64,000 nucleotides of DNA from Arthrobacter sp. Leaf234 (GTDB lineage: Bacteria; Actinomycetota; Actinomycetes; Actinomycetales; Micrococcaceae). The stretch covers positions 1,328,732 to 1,392,731 of the forward strand of contig NZ_LMLU01000001.1 of NCBI RefSeq assembly GCF_001422665.1, read 5' to 3'. Position 1 is the first letter of the stretch. The number at the start of each line of letters is the position of its first letter. Positions 1 through 8,118 of the stretch are shown here, piece by piece. A model generated the notes under the pieces. The model ran no database searches. It saw only the letters and a program-made list of their open reading frames with translations, and was not told the DNA's origin. The translations under genes were made by a program, and so were the position numbers.

Positions 1-368
1 CCCCAGGCCCCGAGCCAACCCGTCATCGTTTCGATCTCGGGGTCCTGGGCGTTCCTGATCGTGGTCGCCAGCCCGGTGACCTGCGGCTCGAGGCCGTCCT
101 TGGCGAGGATCATCCCGCTCATCTCCACTGCCTGCCGGTGATGCGGGATCATCATCTGCGCGAACAGGACGTCCGCGTCGTTGTGCTCGGTCGAGGCCTC
201 GTCAGGGGCACCCGACGAAGCCCCGGCGCCGGACCCGGCGGTGGGGGCGGCGGAACTCTCCTGGGCCATGTCCATCCCCTCCATGGTTCCGCCGGAGGAG
301 GAACCGCAGGCGGAGAGGGTGATCAGGGCGGTCAGGGACAGGGCTGTAAGGGGGAGTGGACGCTTCAC
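1..368 (-). CDS. DUF305 lipoprotein, C-terminus beyond window
   Basis: About 122 codons are visible and the 3' end lies outside the window. The GTG start at 366-368 follows a GAAGGA ribosome site ten bases upstream. The N-terminus is a lipoprotein signal: basic KR, a hydrophobic stretch, then lipobox LSAC, so the mature protein should be a membrane-anchored extracytoplasmic lipoprotein. A Ser/Ala/Gly-rich linker with Met-Asp runs (MEGMDM) leads into the DUF305 motif HNDADVLFAQMMIPHHRQA. DUF305 proteins are four-helix, ferritin-like domains of unsettled function, often found near copper or multicopper-oxidase genes. The closest neighbour here is the aminotransferase ending 75 bases upstream on the same strand. 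The family call is firm; the function is unknown. Confidence 0.85.
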   Translation of the reverse strand, partial: MKRPLPLTALSLTALITLSACGSSSGGTMEGMDMAQESSAAPTAGSGAGASSGAPDEASTEHNDADVLFAQMMIPHHRQAVEMSGMILAKDGLEPQVTGLATTIRNAQDPEIETMTGWLGAW

Positions 369-442
369 GATGGTCGGATCCTTCGATGGTCACGGGAAGG
401 GATGACCGGCCTGGGCCGCCGCGGCACCTGCGGCATTTGAGG

Positions 443-1651
443 CTACTGAGCGACGAAGGCGCCGAGCCCGGCCAGGAGGCGGTCGACGTCGTCGTCGTCG
501 TTGTAGGGAGCCACGCCGATGCGCAGCGCGGCGCTGTCCTCGAGATCCAGCCGGCAAAAGGCCTCGTAAGCGTAGAAGGACCCTGCCGGCGCGAGGACGT
601 CGCGATCCGCGAGATATCGGTAGGCGTCGGCGGAGGACCGCCCCGGGAATGTCACCAGCAGCGTCGGTGTCCGCTCCCGTGCCCGGCTGTGCAGCGTGAC
701 GGCCTCGCCGAGCTCGGCCAGCCCTGCCTCCAGGCGGTGCCGCAGCGTGAGTTCGTGCGCGTCGAGTACCTGGGCGGAGGCGAGGAGGCGCGCGCGGCGC
801 CCGGTCGCCGTGCCCGGCGCGATCGCGGCGAGGAAATCGACGGTGGCCGTGACCCCGGCCATGATCTCGTACGGGAGGGTGCCGAACTCGAACCGCTCGG
901 GCACCTCGTTCGTGGAGGGCAGCAGCTTGTCCGGCCGCAGCGACCCCAGCAGTTCCGGGTCGGCCACCAGGACCCCGCAGTGCGGCCCGAGGAACTTGTA
1001 GGGCGAACAGGCGAAGAAGTCGGCTCCCAGCTCCTGCACATCGACCGCGGCATGAGCGGTGTAGTGCACGCCGTCGACATAGACCAGGGCGCCGACCGCG
1101 TGCGCGGCATCCGCGATGCGGGGCAGCGGCGGTTTGGTGCCGAGGAGGTTCGACGCGGCGGTGACGGCCACGAGCCTGGTACGCCCGGTGATCGCGGCTG
1201 CGACGGACGCTTCGTCGATCTCCGTGGTCCCCGGATCGAACTCGATCCACCGTACGGTGGCGCCGACCGCCTCGGCGGCCTGCAGCCAGGGGCGAATGTT
1301 CGAGTCATGGTCCAGGCGCGACACGACGACCTCGTCACCGGGCCCCCAGGACTTGGCGAGGTGGCGGGAGAAGTCGTAGGCGAGCTGCGTGGCGCTCCGC
1401 CCGTAGACGACGCCGCGGGGATGGGCGCCGAGCAGGTCGGCCATCGCCTGCCGGAATCCGCCGACCGCTGCGTCTGCGTTGGTCTCCGAGAGCACGCCGG
1501 AGCCGCGGTTGGACAGCGGCCCGGTGATGGCCCCGGCCATCGCCGCTCCCACGGCTGCGGGGGCCTGCGTTCCGCCCGGCCCGTCGAAGAAGGCGATGCC
1601 GGTGAGCAGGGCGGGGAAGTGCGCACGGAATGCGGCGATGTCGAGGTTCAT
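443..1651 (-). CDS. cysteine desulfurase-like class V aminotransferase
   Basis: 402 aa, close to full length for the cysteine-desulfurase-like subfamily of PLP-dependent class V aminotransferases. The PLP lysine is expected at K219 in CSPYKFLGPHCG. D193 and H196 in the YVDGVHYTAH segment match the cofactor-ring contacts of the fold. No obvious mobile-loop catalytic cysteine of the IscS/SufS type is seen in the C-terminal part, so a true sulfur-transfer role is uncertain; it could be an isomerase- or lyase-like relative. It lies 118 bases beyond the sirohydrochlorin chelatase gene on the same strand and 75 bases before the DUF305 lipoprotein, with no clear terminator between. The family is confident; the substrate is unknown. 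Confidence 0.85.
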   Translation of the reverse strand: MNLDIAAFRAHFPALLTGIAFFDGPGGTQAPAAVGAAMAGAITGPLSNRGSGVLSETNADAAVGGFRQAMADLLGAHPRGVVYGRSATQLAYDFSRHLAKSWGPGDEVVVSRLDHDSNIRPWLQAAEAVGATVRWIEFDPGTTEIDEASVAAAITGRTRLVAVTAASNLLGTKPPLPRIADAAHAVGALVYVDGVHYTAHAAVDVQELGADFFACSPYKFLGPHCGVLVADPELLGSLRPDKLLPSTNEVPERFEFGTLPYEIMAGVTATVDFLAAIAPGTATGRRARLLASAQVLDAHELTLRHRLEAGLAELGEAVTLHSRARERTPTLLVTFPGRSSADAYRYLADRDVLAPAGSFYAYEAFCRLDLEDSAALRIGVAPYNDDDDVDRLLAGLGAFVAQ

Positions 1652-1769
1652 CCCAACACTGTGTCAGGTGGGGGCCGGCGCGGGAAGGAGGGCGGGGTGG
1701 CGTGGCTGATGCCGGCGCTGATTCCTCGGACACGCCCGTGCCCGGGGAGCGAAGATCGGCGCCGGGGTG

Positions 1770-2570
1770 TCAGGCGGTCTGCAGCGCTGCGCTGCGCACG
1801 CAGGTCGGGACCAGCGCGCGGCAGGGACGTGGACAGGGCGTCGTCGCGCGGGCCGGACCGGGGATGAGCGCGACGGCGTCGTCGTACCGCGCCACCGCGA
1901 GCTCGGCGAGGAGGGGGCTCGGCAGCAGGGGAGCGGTGACGACGTCGGCCTGTGCCCGGGCCAGCTGGTCGTGGAAGTATCCGGGAGCCAGGAGGTAGGA
2001 GGCGAGCGCCACCCGTTCCTGCCCGGCCGATCGGAACGCGGCGACCGCCGCCGGCACGGACGGCGAGGCCTTCGACCCGAAACCGGCGCTCACCGGCCCG
2101 GTCCGGAGGCCGGCGAGGACCGCGAGCACCTCGCCCACGTCCTCCGCCGCGCAGGCATCCGAGGATCCGGCGGCAGCGAGGACCACGGCGGCATCGTCGG
2201 GCACCCCCGCGTCGGCGAGCCGCTCCTGCAGGACCCGGGCCAGGCGAGGGTCCGGGCCCAGCGGCAGGGCGGAGACCGTTCCCGGCCTGCGGGCGGCCGC
2301 CCGCGCGATGTCCACCTTCACGTGGTAGCCGACCGAGAGGAGCAGGGGGACGATGACGGCGGACCGCCCCTCGGGGAGCGCGGCGATGACGTCCACGAGG
2401 TCGGGCTCCTGCACGTCCACATAGGCCTCGACGACGTCGAGGTCCGGTCGGAGGGCGGAGATGCCGGCGCGGACGGCATCGATCTCGCGGCGTCCCTGCG
2501 CGTTGTCCGTCCCGTGCGAGCAGGCGATGAGGACCGGCGGACCGGCGGCGTCGAGGATCATGGGTGACAT
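1770..2570 (-). CDS. sirohydrochlorin chelatase (CbiX/SirB family)
   Basis: 266 aa, two CbiX-like half domains in one chain. The first half starts with LIACSHGTDNAQG, where the His is the metal/tetrapyrrole ligand, and continues to PLLLSVGYHVKVDI with the second His. The second half repeats the fold in degenerate form (VVLAAAGSSD, ASYLLAPGYFHDQLA). The enzyme should insert Fe2+ into sirohydrochlorin to make siroheme, the cofactor of the NirB nitrite reductase encoded next door. It follows nirD by 19 bases on the same strand. The start could also be the internal ATG at 2561, since neither has a strong ribosome site. The last 25 residues are Pro/Arg/Ala-rich and probably disordered. Confidence 0.88.
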   Translation of the reverse strand: MSPMILDAAGPPVLIACSHGTDNAQGRREIDAVRAGISALRPDLDVVEAYVDVQEPDLVDVIAALPEGRSAVIVPLLLSVGYHVKVDIARAAARRPGTVSALPLGPDPRLARVLQERLADAGVPDDAAVVLAAAGSSDACAAEDVGEVLAVLAGLRTGPVSAGFGSKASPSVPAAVAAFRSAGQERVALASYLLAPGYFHDQLARAQADVVTAPLLPSPLLAELAVARYDDAVALIPGPARATTPCPRPCRALVPTCVRSAALQTA

Positions 2571-2589
2571 TCAAGCATCCGGCCCGGCA

Positions 2590-2961
2590 TCACGCAGCGC
2601 GGCCGACCTGGACGACGCCGTCCACGCTCCGGACGGGATAGGTCAGGAGGCCCTCGCCGCCCGAGAGGCAGGCGCCGGTCGCGAGGTCGTACACCTCCTT
2701 GTGCAGCGGAGAGGCGATGGTGGGTGCTGCGCCCCTGGACCCCACGATCCCGCGGGCCATCACCGCCGCGCGGGTCCGGGGGTCGATGTTGCCGACGGCG
2801 TGGAGCCTGTCGCCGGGCAGCCGGAACAGGGCGATCTGCTCGCCGTCCACGAGGGCGGCCTCGCCCCAGCACTCCTCGAGGTCGTCGAGGCGGCACACCG
2901 GACGCCAGGTGGGCTCCGTGGTTCCCGCGTCCACGGCACGCTGCAGGACGAGTTCGGTCAT
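2590..2961 (-). CDS. nirD: nitrite reductase (NADH) small subunit NirD
   Basis: 123 aa. A Rieske-like NirD protein with the PVCRLDDLEE start, QIALFRLP, VGNIDPRTRA, SPLHKEVYDLATGACLSG and a YPVRSVDGVVQV end typical of the small subunit of assimilatory NAD(P)H nitrite reductase. The [2Fe-2S] ligands of true Rieske proteins are absent, as usual for NirD. The start at 2961 was chosen for the AGGAGA ribosome site; the reading frame stays open to 3222 but the extra N-terminus is not NirD-like. It partners NirB, yet it is divergent from nirB rather than downstream of it, and sits in an operon with the siroheme chelatase. Confidence 0.92.
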   Translation of the reverse strand: MTELVLQRAVDAGTTEPTWRPVCRLDDLEECWGEAALVDGEQIALFRLPGDRLHAVGNIDPRTRAAVMARGIVGSRGAAPTIASPLHKEVYDLATGACLSGGEGLLTYPVRSVDGVVQVGRAA

Positions 2962-3114
2962 GTCGGTTCTCCTGTCGGGCAGAGGTCGGGCAGAGGTAGG
3001 GCTGCATCCCACGCTAGGCACCGCGCGTGTCGGGTGCGTCCCGCCGCTGTTGCGCGCGGGTAACTTCGGGCTCACCGCGGTCGGGCTGCCGCGTGAGCCG
3101 GAAGTTAACGTTGC

Positions 3115-3130
3115 GACACATCGGTGACAC
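3115..3130 (+). promoter_or_regulatory. GACAC-N6-GACAC direct repeat in the nirD-nirB intergenic region
   Basis: Two GACAC pentamers spaced by six bases lie between the divergent nirD and nirB genes, about 70 bases before the nirB start, with a possible -10 (TACTGT) at 3152-3157. The 5-6-5 geometry resembles actinobacterial GlnR half-sites (GTNAC-N6-GAAAC), but the bases match only partly. Regulation by nitrogen status is therefore inference from the gene context. Confidence 0.3.
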
Positions 3131-3200
3131 ACGGGAGAAATTGCCCGTTCGTACTGTGGGAGCCAAGGAACGGGACACCAGGTCCGGACGGAAGGCACCC

Positions 3201-5876
3201 ATGAGCGAGACGCGATCACCACGGCCCGCCGGGGACTCCCCGCAAGGAGCGGAGCGCCGCATCGTCGTCGTCGGTGGCGGCCCGGCGGCCCACCGCTTCG
3301 TCGAGGCGCTCTGGCGGCGCGGCACGGACGGACTGCACATCACCGTCCTGACCGAGGAGGAGCACGCGCCCTACGATCGCGTGGCGCTGAGTTCGGCGCT
3401 CACGGGCGACGTCGATCTCACCCTCGGTGAACCCCTCATGTGGCGCGAACCCACCATCCGCCTCGTCACGGGTGAGCGCGCCGTGCGGCTCGACACGGCG
3501 GCACGCTGTGTCATCGGCGCGTCCGGGACGGTCTACGCGTACGACGACGCCGTCCTCGCCACAGGCTCCGATGCCGTGCGGTTGCCGGTGCCCAACGGCG
3601 AGCACGCTGCCGTCTACCGCACGCTCGACGACGTGCAGTGGCTGCGGACTGAGACGGCGAGACTCGCGGAGGACCTCGGGCGGCCGCCGCGCGCCGTCGT
3701 GGTGGGCGGCGGGCTCCTCGGGCTCGAGGCCGCGGGCGGGCTGCAGGTCCTCGGCGCCGACGCCACGGTGGTGAACCGCGCCGGCTGGCTCATGAACGCA
3801 CAGCTCGACCAGGGCGGCGGCCAGGCCCTCGGCCGCCTCATCGCCGCCAAGGGGCTCGGCCTCCACTGCGGCGGGGCTCCGACCTCGATCGACAGGGACG
3901 ACGACGGCCGGGTCACGGCCGTGGGCCTCAGCGACGGGGCGGTGCTCCCCGCGGATCTGGTGGTCTTCGCCGTCGGTATCCGCCCCCGGGACGAGCTGGC
4001 CCGCGATGCGGGCCTGGCCACTGCACCGCGCGGCGGCGTGGTCATCAGCGCCTCCTGCGAGACGTCGGTGCCGGGCGTTTGGGCGATCGGCGAGGTGGCC
4101 AGCTACGGTGGCGTCAGCATGGGGCTGGTGGCGCCGGCGAACGCCATGGCCGAGGTCTGCGCCGACGGGATCCTCGGCGGGGTCTCGAGCTTCGCGGGCT
4201 TCGACACGGCGACCAAGCTCAAACTCTCCGGCGTGGAGGTGGCGAGTTTCGGGGATGCGCTCGCCGACACCGAGGGCAGCCTCGAGATCGTCTACGCAGA
4301 TCCCGCACGCGGGCTCTACCAGAAGCTCGTGGTCACCGACGATGCGAAGACCCTGCTCGGCGGGATCTTCGTGGGCGACGCGGCCCCCTACTCGGCGCTG
4401 CGACCGCTCCTCGGACGCGAACTCCCCGCCGAACCCGGCGCGTACCTCTCCTCCGCGGGCGGCAGCGAGGCGCCGCAGTCCGAGCTGCCGGACGACGTCG
4501 TGCTCTGCTCCTGCAACAACGTGACGGCGGGGGCCTGCCGTTCGGCGGTCCATGGGACGGCGGAGGACGGCTCGGCGGTGGAACCCGCCCTCGACCTGCC
4601 GTCACTCAAGGCCTGCTCGCGGGCGGGGACGCAGTGCGGCTCCTGCGTCCCGATGCTCAAGAAGCTCCTCGACGGTGAACTCACGAAGGCCGGGCGGACG
4701 GTCTCCCGGGGGCTGTGCGAGCACTTCGGGATGTCCCGGCCCGAGCTGTTCGAGGCCATCCAGGCGCTCGACCTCAGCTCCTTCACCGACATCATCCGGC
4801 GTTTCGGCACCACCGACGAGGCGAGGGCCGGTCACGGCTGCGACATCTGCAAGCCGGCCATCGGGTCCATCCTCGCGACCCAGCGTGGCGAGTACGTGCT
4901 CGACGGCGGCCGCGGCACGCTGCAGGACACCAACGACCGGGCGCTGGCGAACATGCAGCGCAACGGCACCTACTCCGTGGTGCCGCGCATCCCGGGAGGT
5001 GAGATCACCCCGCAGAAACTCGCGGTGATCGCGCAGGTCGCGGAGCAGTTCGGCCTGTACGTGAAGCTGACGGGCGCGCTGCGCATCGACCTCTTCGGCG
5101 CGCGGCTCGAGCAGCTGCCGGACATCTGGAAGATCCTCGTCGAGGCCGGGTTCGAGTCCGGCCAGGCGTACGGCAAGGCGCTGCGGAACGTGAAGTCCTG
5201 CGTCGGGTCCACCTGGTGCCGGTTCGGCGTCCAGGACTCGGTGGCCATGGCGATCGACCTCGAACTGCGGTACCGCGGGCTGCGCGCGCCGCACAAGTTC
5301 AAGATGGGCGTCTCGGGGTGCGCCCGAGAATGCGCCGAGGCCCGCAGCAAGGACGTCGGCGTGATCGCTACGGACCAGGGCTGGAACCTCTACGTGGGCG
5401 GCAACGGGGGGTTCCAGCCGGCCCACGCACAGCTCCTCGCCCAGGACCTCGACGGGGAGACCCTGATCCGGTACATCGACCGCTACCTCATGTACTACAT
5501 CCGGACGGCGGACCGGATGCAGCGCACCGCCCGCTGGATGGACGACCTCGACGGTGGTCTCGACCATGTGCGCAGCGTCGTCGTCGAGGATTCCCTCGGT
5601 ATCGGCGAGGACCTGGAGGCGGCCATGGCCCGGCACGTGGAGCACTACGAGGACGAGTGGGCCGCGACGCTCAGGGACCAGGACCGGCTCCGCCGTTTCC
5701 GGTCCTTCGTCAACGCGCCGGACGCCGCGGACCAGTCGATCGTCCTCGTCGAGGAACGCGGCCAGCGACGCCCGGCCACGGAGGCGGAACTCGAGGCCCG
5801 GGCGCGGCGGACCGATCTCGGCTCCGCGATCCCCGTACGCGCCGGGGCCGGCCCCATGCCACGAACGGAAGGCTGA
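3201..5876 (+). CDS. nirB: nitrite reductase (NAD(P)H) large subunit NirB
   Basis: 891 aa. Reduces nitrite to ammonium in the cytoplasm using NAD(P)H. Domain order: FAD/NAD-binding pyridine nucleotide oxidoreductase (RRIVVVGGGPAAHRFVEAL at the N-terminus, second Rossmann motif VVVGGGLLGLEAAGGL), a BFD-type [2Fe-2S] domain with CSC at C436/C438 and the ACSRAGTQCGSC cysteines, then the sulfite/nitrite reductase half with the siroheme-[4Fe-4S] ligands C667-x5-C673 and C707-x3-C711. All key cysteines are present. The start at 3201 follows GGAAGG; the open frame further upstream is not NirB-like. cobA follows after two bases, so enzyme and cofactor synthesis are co-transcribed. Confidence 0.96.
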   Translation: MSETRSPRPAGDSPQGAERRIVVVGGGPAAHRFVEALWRRGTDGLHITVLTEEEHAPYDRVALSSALTGDVDLTLGEPLMWREPTIRLVTGERAVRLDTAARCVIGASGTVYAYDDAVLATGSDAVRLPVPNGEHAAVYRTLDDVQWLRTETARLAEDLGRPPRAVVVGGGLLGLEAAGGLQVLGADATVVNRAGWLMNAQLDQGGGQALGRLIAAKGLGLHCGGAPTSIDRDDDGRVTAVGLSDGAVLPADLVVFAVGIRPRDELARDAGLATAPRGGVVISASCETSVPGVWAIGEVASYGGVSMGLVAPANAMAEVCADGILGGVSSFAGFDTATKLKLSGVEVASFGDALADTEGSLEIVYADPARGLYQKLVVTDDAKTLLGGIFVGDAAPYSALRPLLGRELPAEPGAYLSSAGGSEAPQSELPDDVVLCSCNNVTAGACRSAVHGTAEDGSAVEPALDLPSLKACSRAGTQCGSCVPMLKKLLDGELTKAGRTVSRGLCEHFGMSRPELFEAIQALDLSSFTDIIRRFGTTDEARAGHGCDICKPAIGSILATQRGEYVLDGGRGTLQDTNDRALANMQRNGTYSVVPRIPGGEITPQKLAVIAQVAEQFGLYVKLTGALRIDLFGARLEQLPDIWKILVEAGFESGQAYGKALRNVKSCVGSTWCRFGVQDSVAMAIDLELRYRGLRAPHKFKMGVSGCARECAEARSKDVGVIATDQGWNLYVGGNGGFQPAHAQLLAQDLDGETLIRYIDRYLMYYIRTADRMQRTARWMDDLDGGLDHVRSVVVEDSLGIGEDLEAAMARHVEHYEDEWAATLRDQDRLRRFRSFVNAPDAADQSIVLVEERGQRRPATEAELEARARRTDLGSAIPVRAGAGPMPRTEG

Positions 5877-5878
5877 CC

Positions 5879-6985
5879 ATGCAGCTCGACGTCGATCTGG
5901 CCGGGCAACGCGTCGTGGTCGTCGGTACCGAGCAGGCCTCGCGCCGGGTCCTGGCGCGGTATCGCGCTGCCGGGGCCGACGTCGAGCGCGTGGGCGGTGT
6001 GGCGGCGCTCCATCGGGGCGCGTTGGCGGGCGCGCGCCTCGTCGTCCTCGTCGAGGGCGCGGCCGGGGGCGGATGCACGCCTTCGGCCGCGGACGTTCCG
6101 TCCGTGGCTGCCGGATCGGGGCCGGCGGGACCGGACCGGACCGACGTCGCCGGGGATCTGCGGGAACGCTGCCGGCACGCCGGTGTCCTGGTCGTCCGGG
6201 AGGAGGCCGCAGCCGGGGGGCCCGGCCACGTGACGCTGATCGGCGGCGGTCCGGGAGCGCTCGGCCTGCTCACGCTCGACGCCGCGGCCGCCCTCCGCGA
6301 GGCCGACGTCGTGCTGTACGACAGGCTGGCACCCACCGAGGACCTCGCCGTCCTCGCCCCGGCCGCGGAGCTGATCGACGTCGGCAAGCTGCCGGGGCAC
6401 CACCGCGTCCCGCAGTCCGGCATCAACGACCTGCTCGTCCGGCACGCGCTGGAGGGGCGGCACGTGGTGCGGCTGAAGGGCGGGGACCCGTTCGTCTTCG
6501 GGCGCGGCAGCGAGGAGCTCGCTGCCTGCCTGGAGGCACGCGTCCCGTGCCGGGTGGTCCCCGGCGTCAGCTCCGCGATCTCGGTGCCGGCCGCGGCGGG
6601 CATCCCGGTCACGCACCGGGGCGTCAGCCACCTGTTCACGGTGGTCTCGGGCCACGCGCCCCTCTCCGAGGAGGAGCACCTGCACCTCGCCGGGCTCGGC
6701 GGGACCATCGTGGTCCTCATGGGCGTCTCGACGCTGCCCCAGCTGGTCGCGGGCCTCGGCCGCGCGGGGATGCGGCCGGACATGCCGGTCGCCGTCGTCG
6801 AGCGCGGCTACAGCGCGTCGCAGCGGACGACGGCGGGGACGCTCGCCACGATCGTGACCGCGGCGGGTGCCGCGCGCTGCCAGTCGCCGGCGGTGCTCGT
6901 GATCGGTGAGGTGGTGCGCGTGGGTCTGGAGCTGCAGGGCGGAGCGGCGCACCTGGCCCGCCTCACGGAATCGCTGGCCTCATGA
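5879..6985 (+). CDS. cobA: uroporphyrinogen-III C-methyltransferase with degenerate siroheme-synthase N-domain
   Basis: 368 aa. The C-terminal ~250 residues are a complete SUMT (GGGPGALGLLTLDAA, VVLYDRL, RLKGGDPFVFGRGSEE, VVPGVSSAISVPAAAGIPVT), which methylates uroporphyrinogen III twice to precorrin-2 on the way to siroheme. The N-terminal ~115 residues resemble the CysG dehydrogenase/chelatase Rossmann domain, but the NAD-binding GGGxVA loop reads VVVVGTEQASRRVL and the rest is shortened. Precorrin-2 dehydrogenase activity is therefore doubtful. Iron insertion is probably done by the CbiX-type protein at 1770-2570. The start lies two bases after nirB and the 3' end overlaps hemD by four bases (ATGA). 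Confidence 0.93.
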   Translation: MQLDVDLAGQRVVVVGTEQASRRVLARYRAAGADVERVGGVAALHRGALAGARLVVLVEGAAGGGCTPSAADVPSVAAGSGPAGPDRTDVAGDLRERCRHAGVLVVREEAAAGGPGHVTLIGGGPGALGLLTLDAAAALREADVVLYDRLAPTEDLAVLAPAAELIDVGKLPGHHRVPQSGINDLLVRHALEGRHVVRLKGGDPFVFGRGSEELAACLEARVPCRVVPGVSSAISVPAAAGIPVTHRGVSHLFTVVSGHAPLSEEEHLHLAGLGGTIVVLMGVSTLPQLVAGLGRAGMRPDMPVAVVERGYSASQRTTAGTLATIVTAAGAARCQSPAVLVIGEVVRVGLELQGGAAHLARLTESLAS

Positions 6986-8103
6986 CCGAGACCCTCCGCA
7001 TCGACACGTCCGGCGGACAGCTCGCCGGGTTCCGGATCGGGGTCACGTCCGACCGGCGCTCCGGCGACCTCATCGACGCCCTGGAACGGCGTGGGGCCTC
7101 CGTGTTCCACGCCCCCGCGCTGAAGATCGCGCCCATCGCCGAGGACGTCGACCTGCTCGCCGACACGGCCGCCATCGTCGAGGCCCGGCCCGATCTCTTC
7201 CTCATCACGACGGCGTACGGCATGCGCCGGTGGTTCGAGGCCGCGGACGCCGCGGGCCTCGGTGACGATCTCCTGGACGTGCTCGGGAGCGGCCGGATCT
7301 ACGTCCGCGGCCCGAAGGCGCGGGGTGCGGTGCGCGCCGCAGGGCTCGACGACGTCGGCATCAGTTCCGACGAGACCACGGCGACGCTCGTGGACGAGCT
7401 GCTGGAGCAGGACCTCGCCGGGCTGACGATCGGCGTGCAGCTGCACGCCTACGCGGATGCGCATCAGCTGGAACGCCTGCGGTCAGCCGGCGCCGCCCTC
7501 CTCACCGTGACGCCCTACCGGTGGATCAAGCCCGAGGGATCCGAGCGGTTGCCCCGCCTCATCGAGGCCGTGTGTGCGGGCCGGCTGGACTGCGTGACGT
7601 TCACGAGTGCACCGGCCGTCGACGCGCTGTTCAGCACCGCTGCGGAACAGGGGCTGCAGGAGGAACTGATCCAGCGTTTCCGGCGGAGCGTCCTCGCCGC
7701 CGCCGTGGGCCCGGTCACCGCGCAGCCCCTGGTCGATGCGGGGATCGAGCCGATCGTCCCCGAGCGCTTCCGTATGGGCGCGCTGATCCGCCTCGTGTGC
7801 GACCACCTCGCGGAACACCACGTGGAGCAGCTCCGCACGCGCGCCGGATACGTGGAGGTGCGCGGCCGGTCCGTGCGGGTCGACGACGTCGAGGTGGACC
7901 TCGCCCCCGCGCAGCTGGTGCTGTTCAAGGCGCTGCTCTCCGCCCGCGGCGCGGTGCTGAGCCGGGACGCGCTCACTTCCCTGCTCGCGCACACCGGGGC
8001 CGGGCACGCACTGGACATGAACGTGAACCGCCTGCGGAAGTCGCTGCCCGACCCGCACCTCGTCGAGACGGTGGTCAAGCGCGGGTACCGGCTGCACGTC
8101 TGA
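6982..8103 (+). CDS. hemD: uroporphyrinogen-III synthase fused to a C-terminal winged-helix domain
   Basis: 373 aa. Residues 1 to about 265 form a HemD-type two-lobe synthase (FRIGVTSDRRSGDLIDAL, ITTAYGMRRWF, VTFTSAPAVDALF, AAVGPVTAQPL), which closes and inverts ring D of hydroxymethylbilane. The last ~95 residues form an OmpR-like winged helix (VDLAPAQLVLFKALLSARG, MNVNRLRKSLPD, VETVVKRGYRL) with no receiver domain. This fusion is known in actinobacteria, sometimes named a uroporphyrinogen-III synthase/response regulator. It may be a regulator derived from HemD rather than the housekeeping enzyme. It is translationally coupled to cobA (4-base overlap) and converges on the nasB-like gene 15 bases away. 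Confidence 0.9.
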   Translation: MTETLRIDTSGGQLAGFRIGVTSDRRSGDLIDALERRGASVFHAPALKIAPIAEDVDLLADTAAIVEARPDLFLITTAYGMRRWFEAADAAGLGDDLLDVLGSGRIYVRGPKARGAVRAAGLDDVGISSDETTATLVDELLEQDLAGLTIGVQLHAYADAHQLERLRSAGAALLTVTPYRWIKPEGSERLPRLIEAVCAGRLDCVTFTSAPAVDALFSTAAEQGLQEELIQRFRRSVLAAAVGPVTAQPLVDAGIEPIVPERFRMGALIRLVCDHLAEHHVEQLRTRAGYVEVRGRSVRVDDVEVDLAPAQLVLFKALLSARGAVLSRDALTSLLAHTGAGHALDMNVNRLRKSLPDPHLVETVVKRGYRLHV

Positions 8104-8118
8104 GCACCCGTTGCCCGC

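Noticed and set aside
3027-3200. N-terminal extension of NirB upstream of 3201
   Set aside because: It crosses the intergenic regulatory region, lacks NirB character, and the ATG at 3201 has a proper ribosome site.
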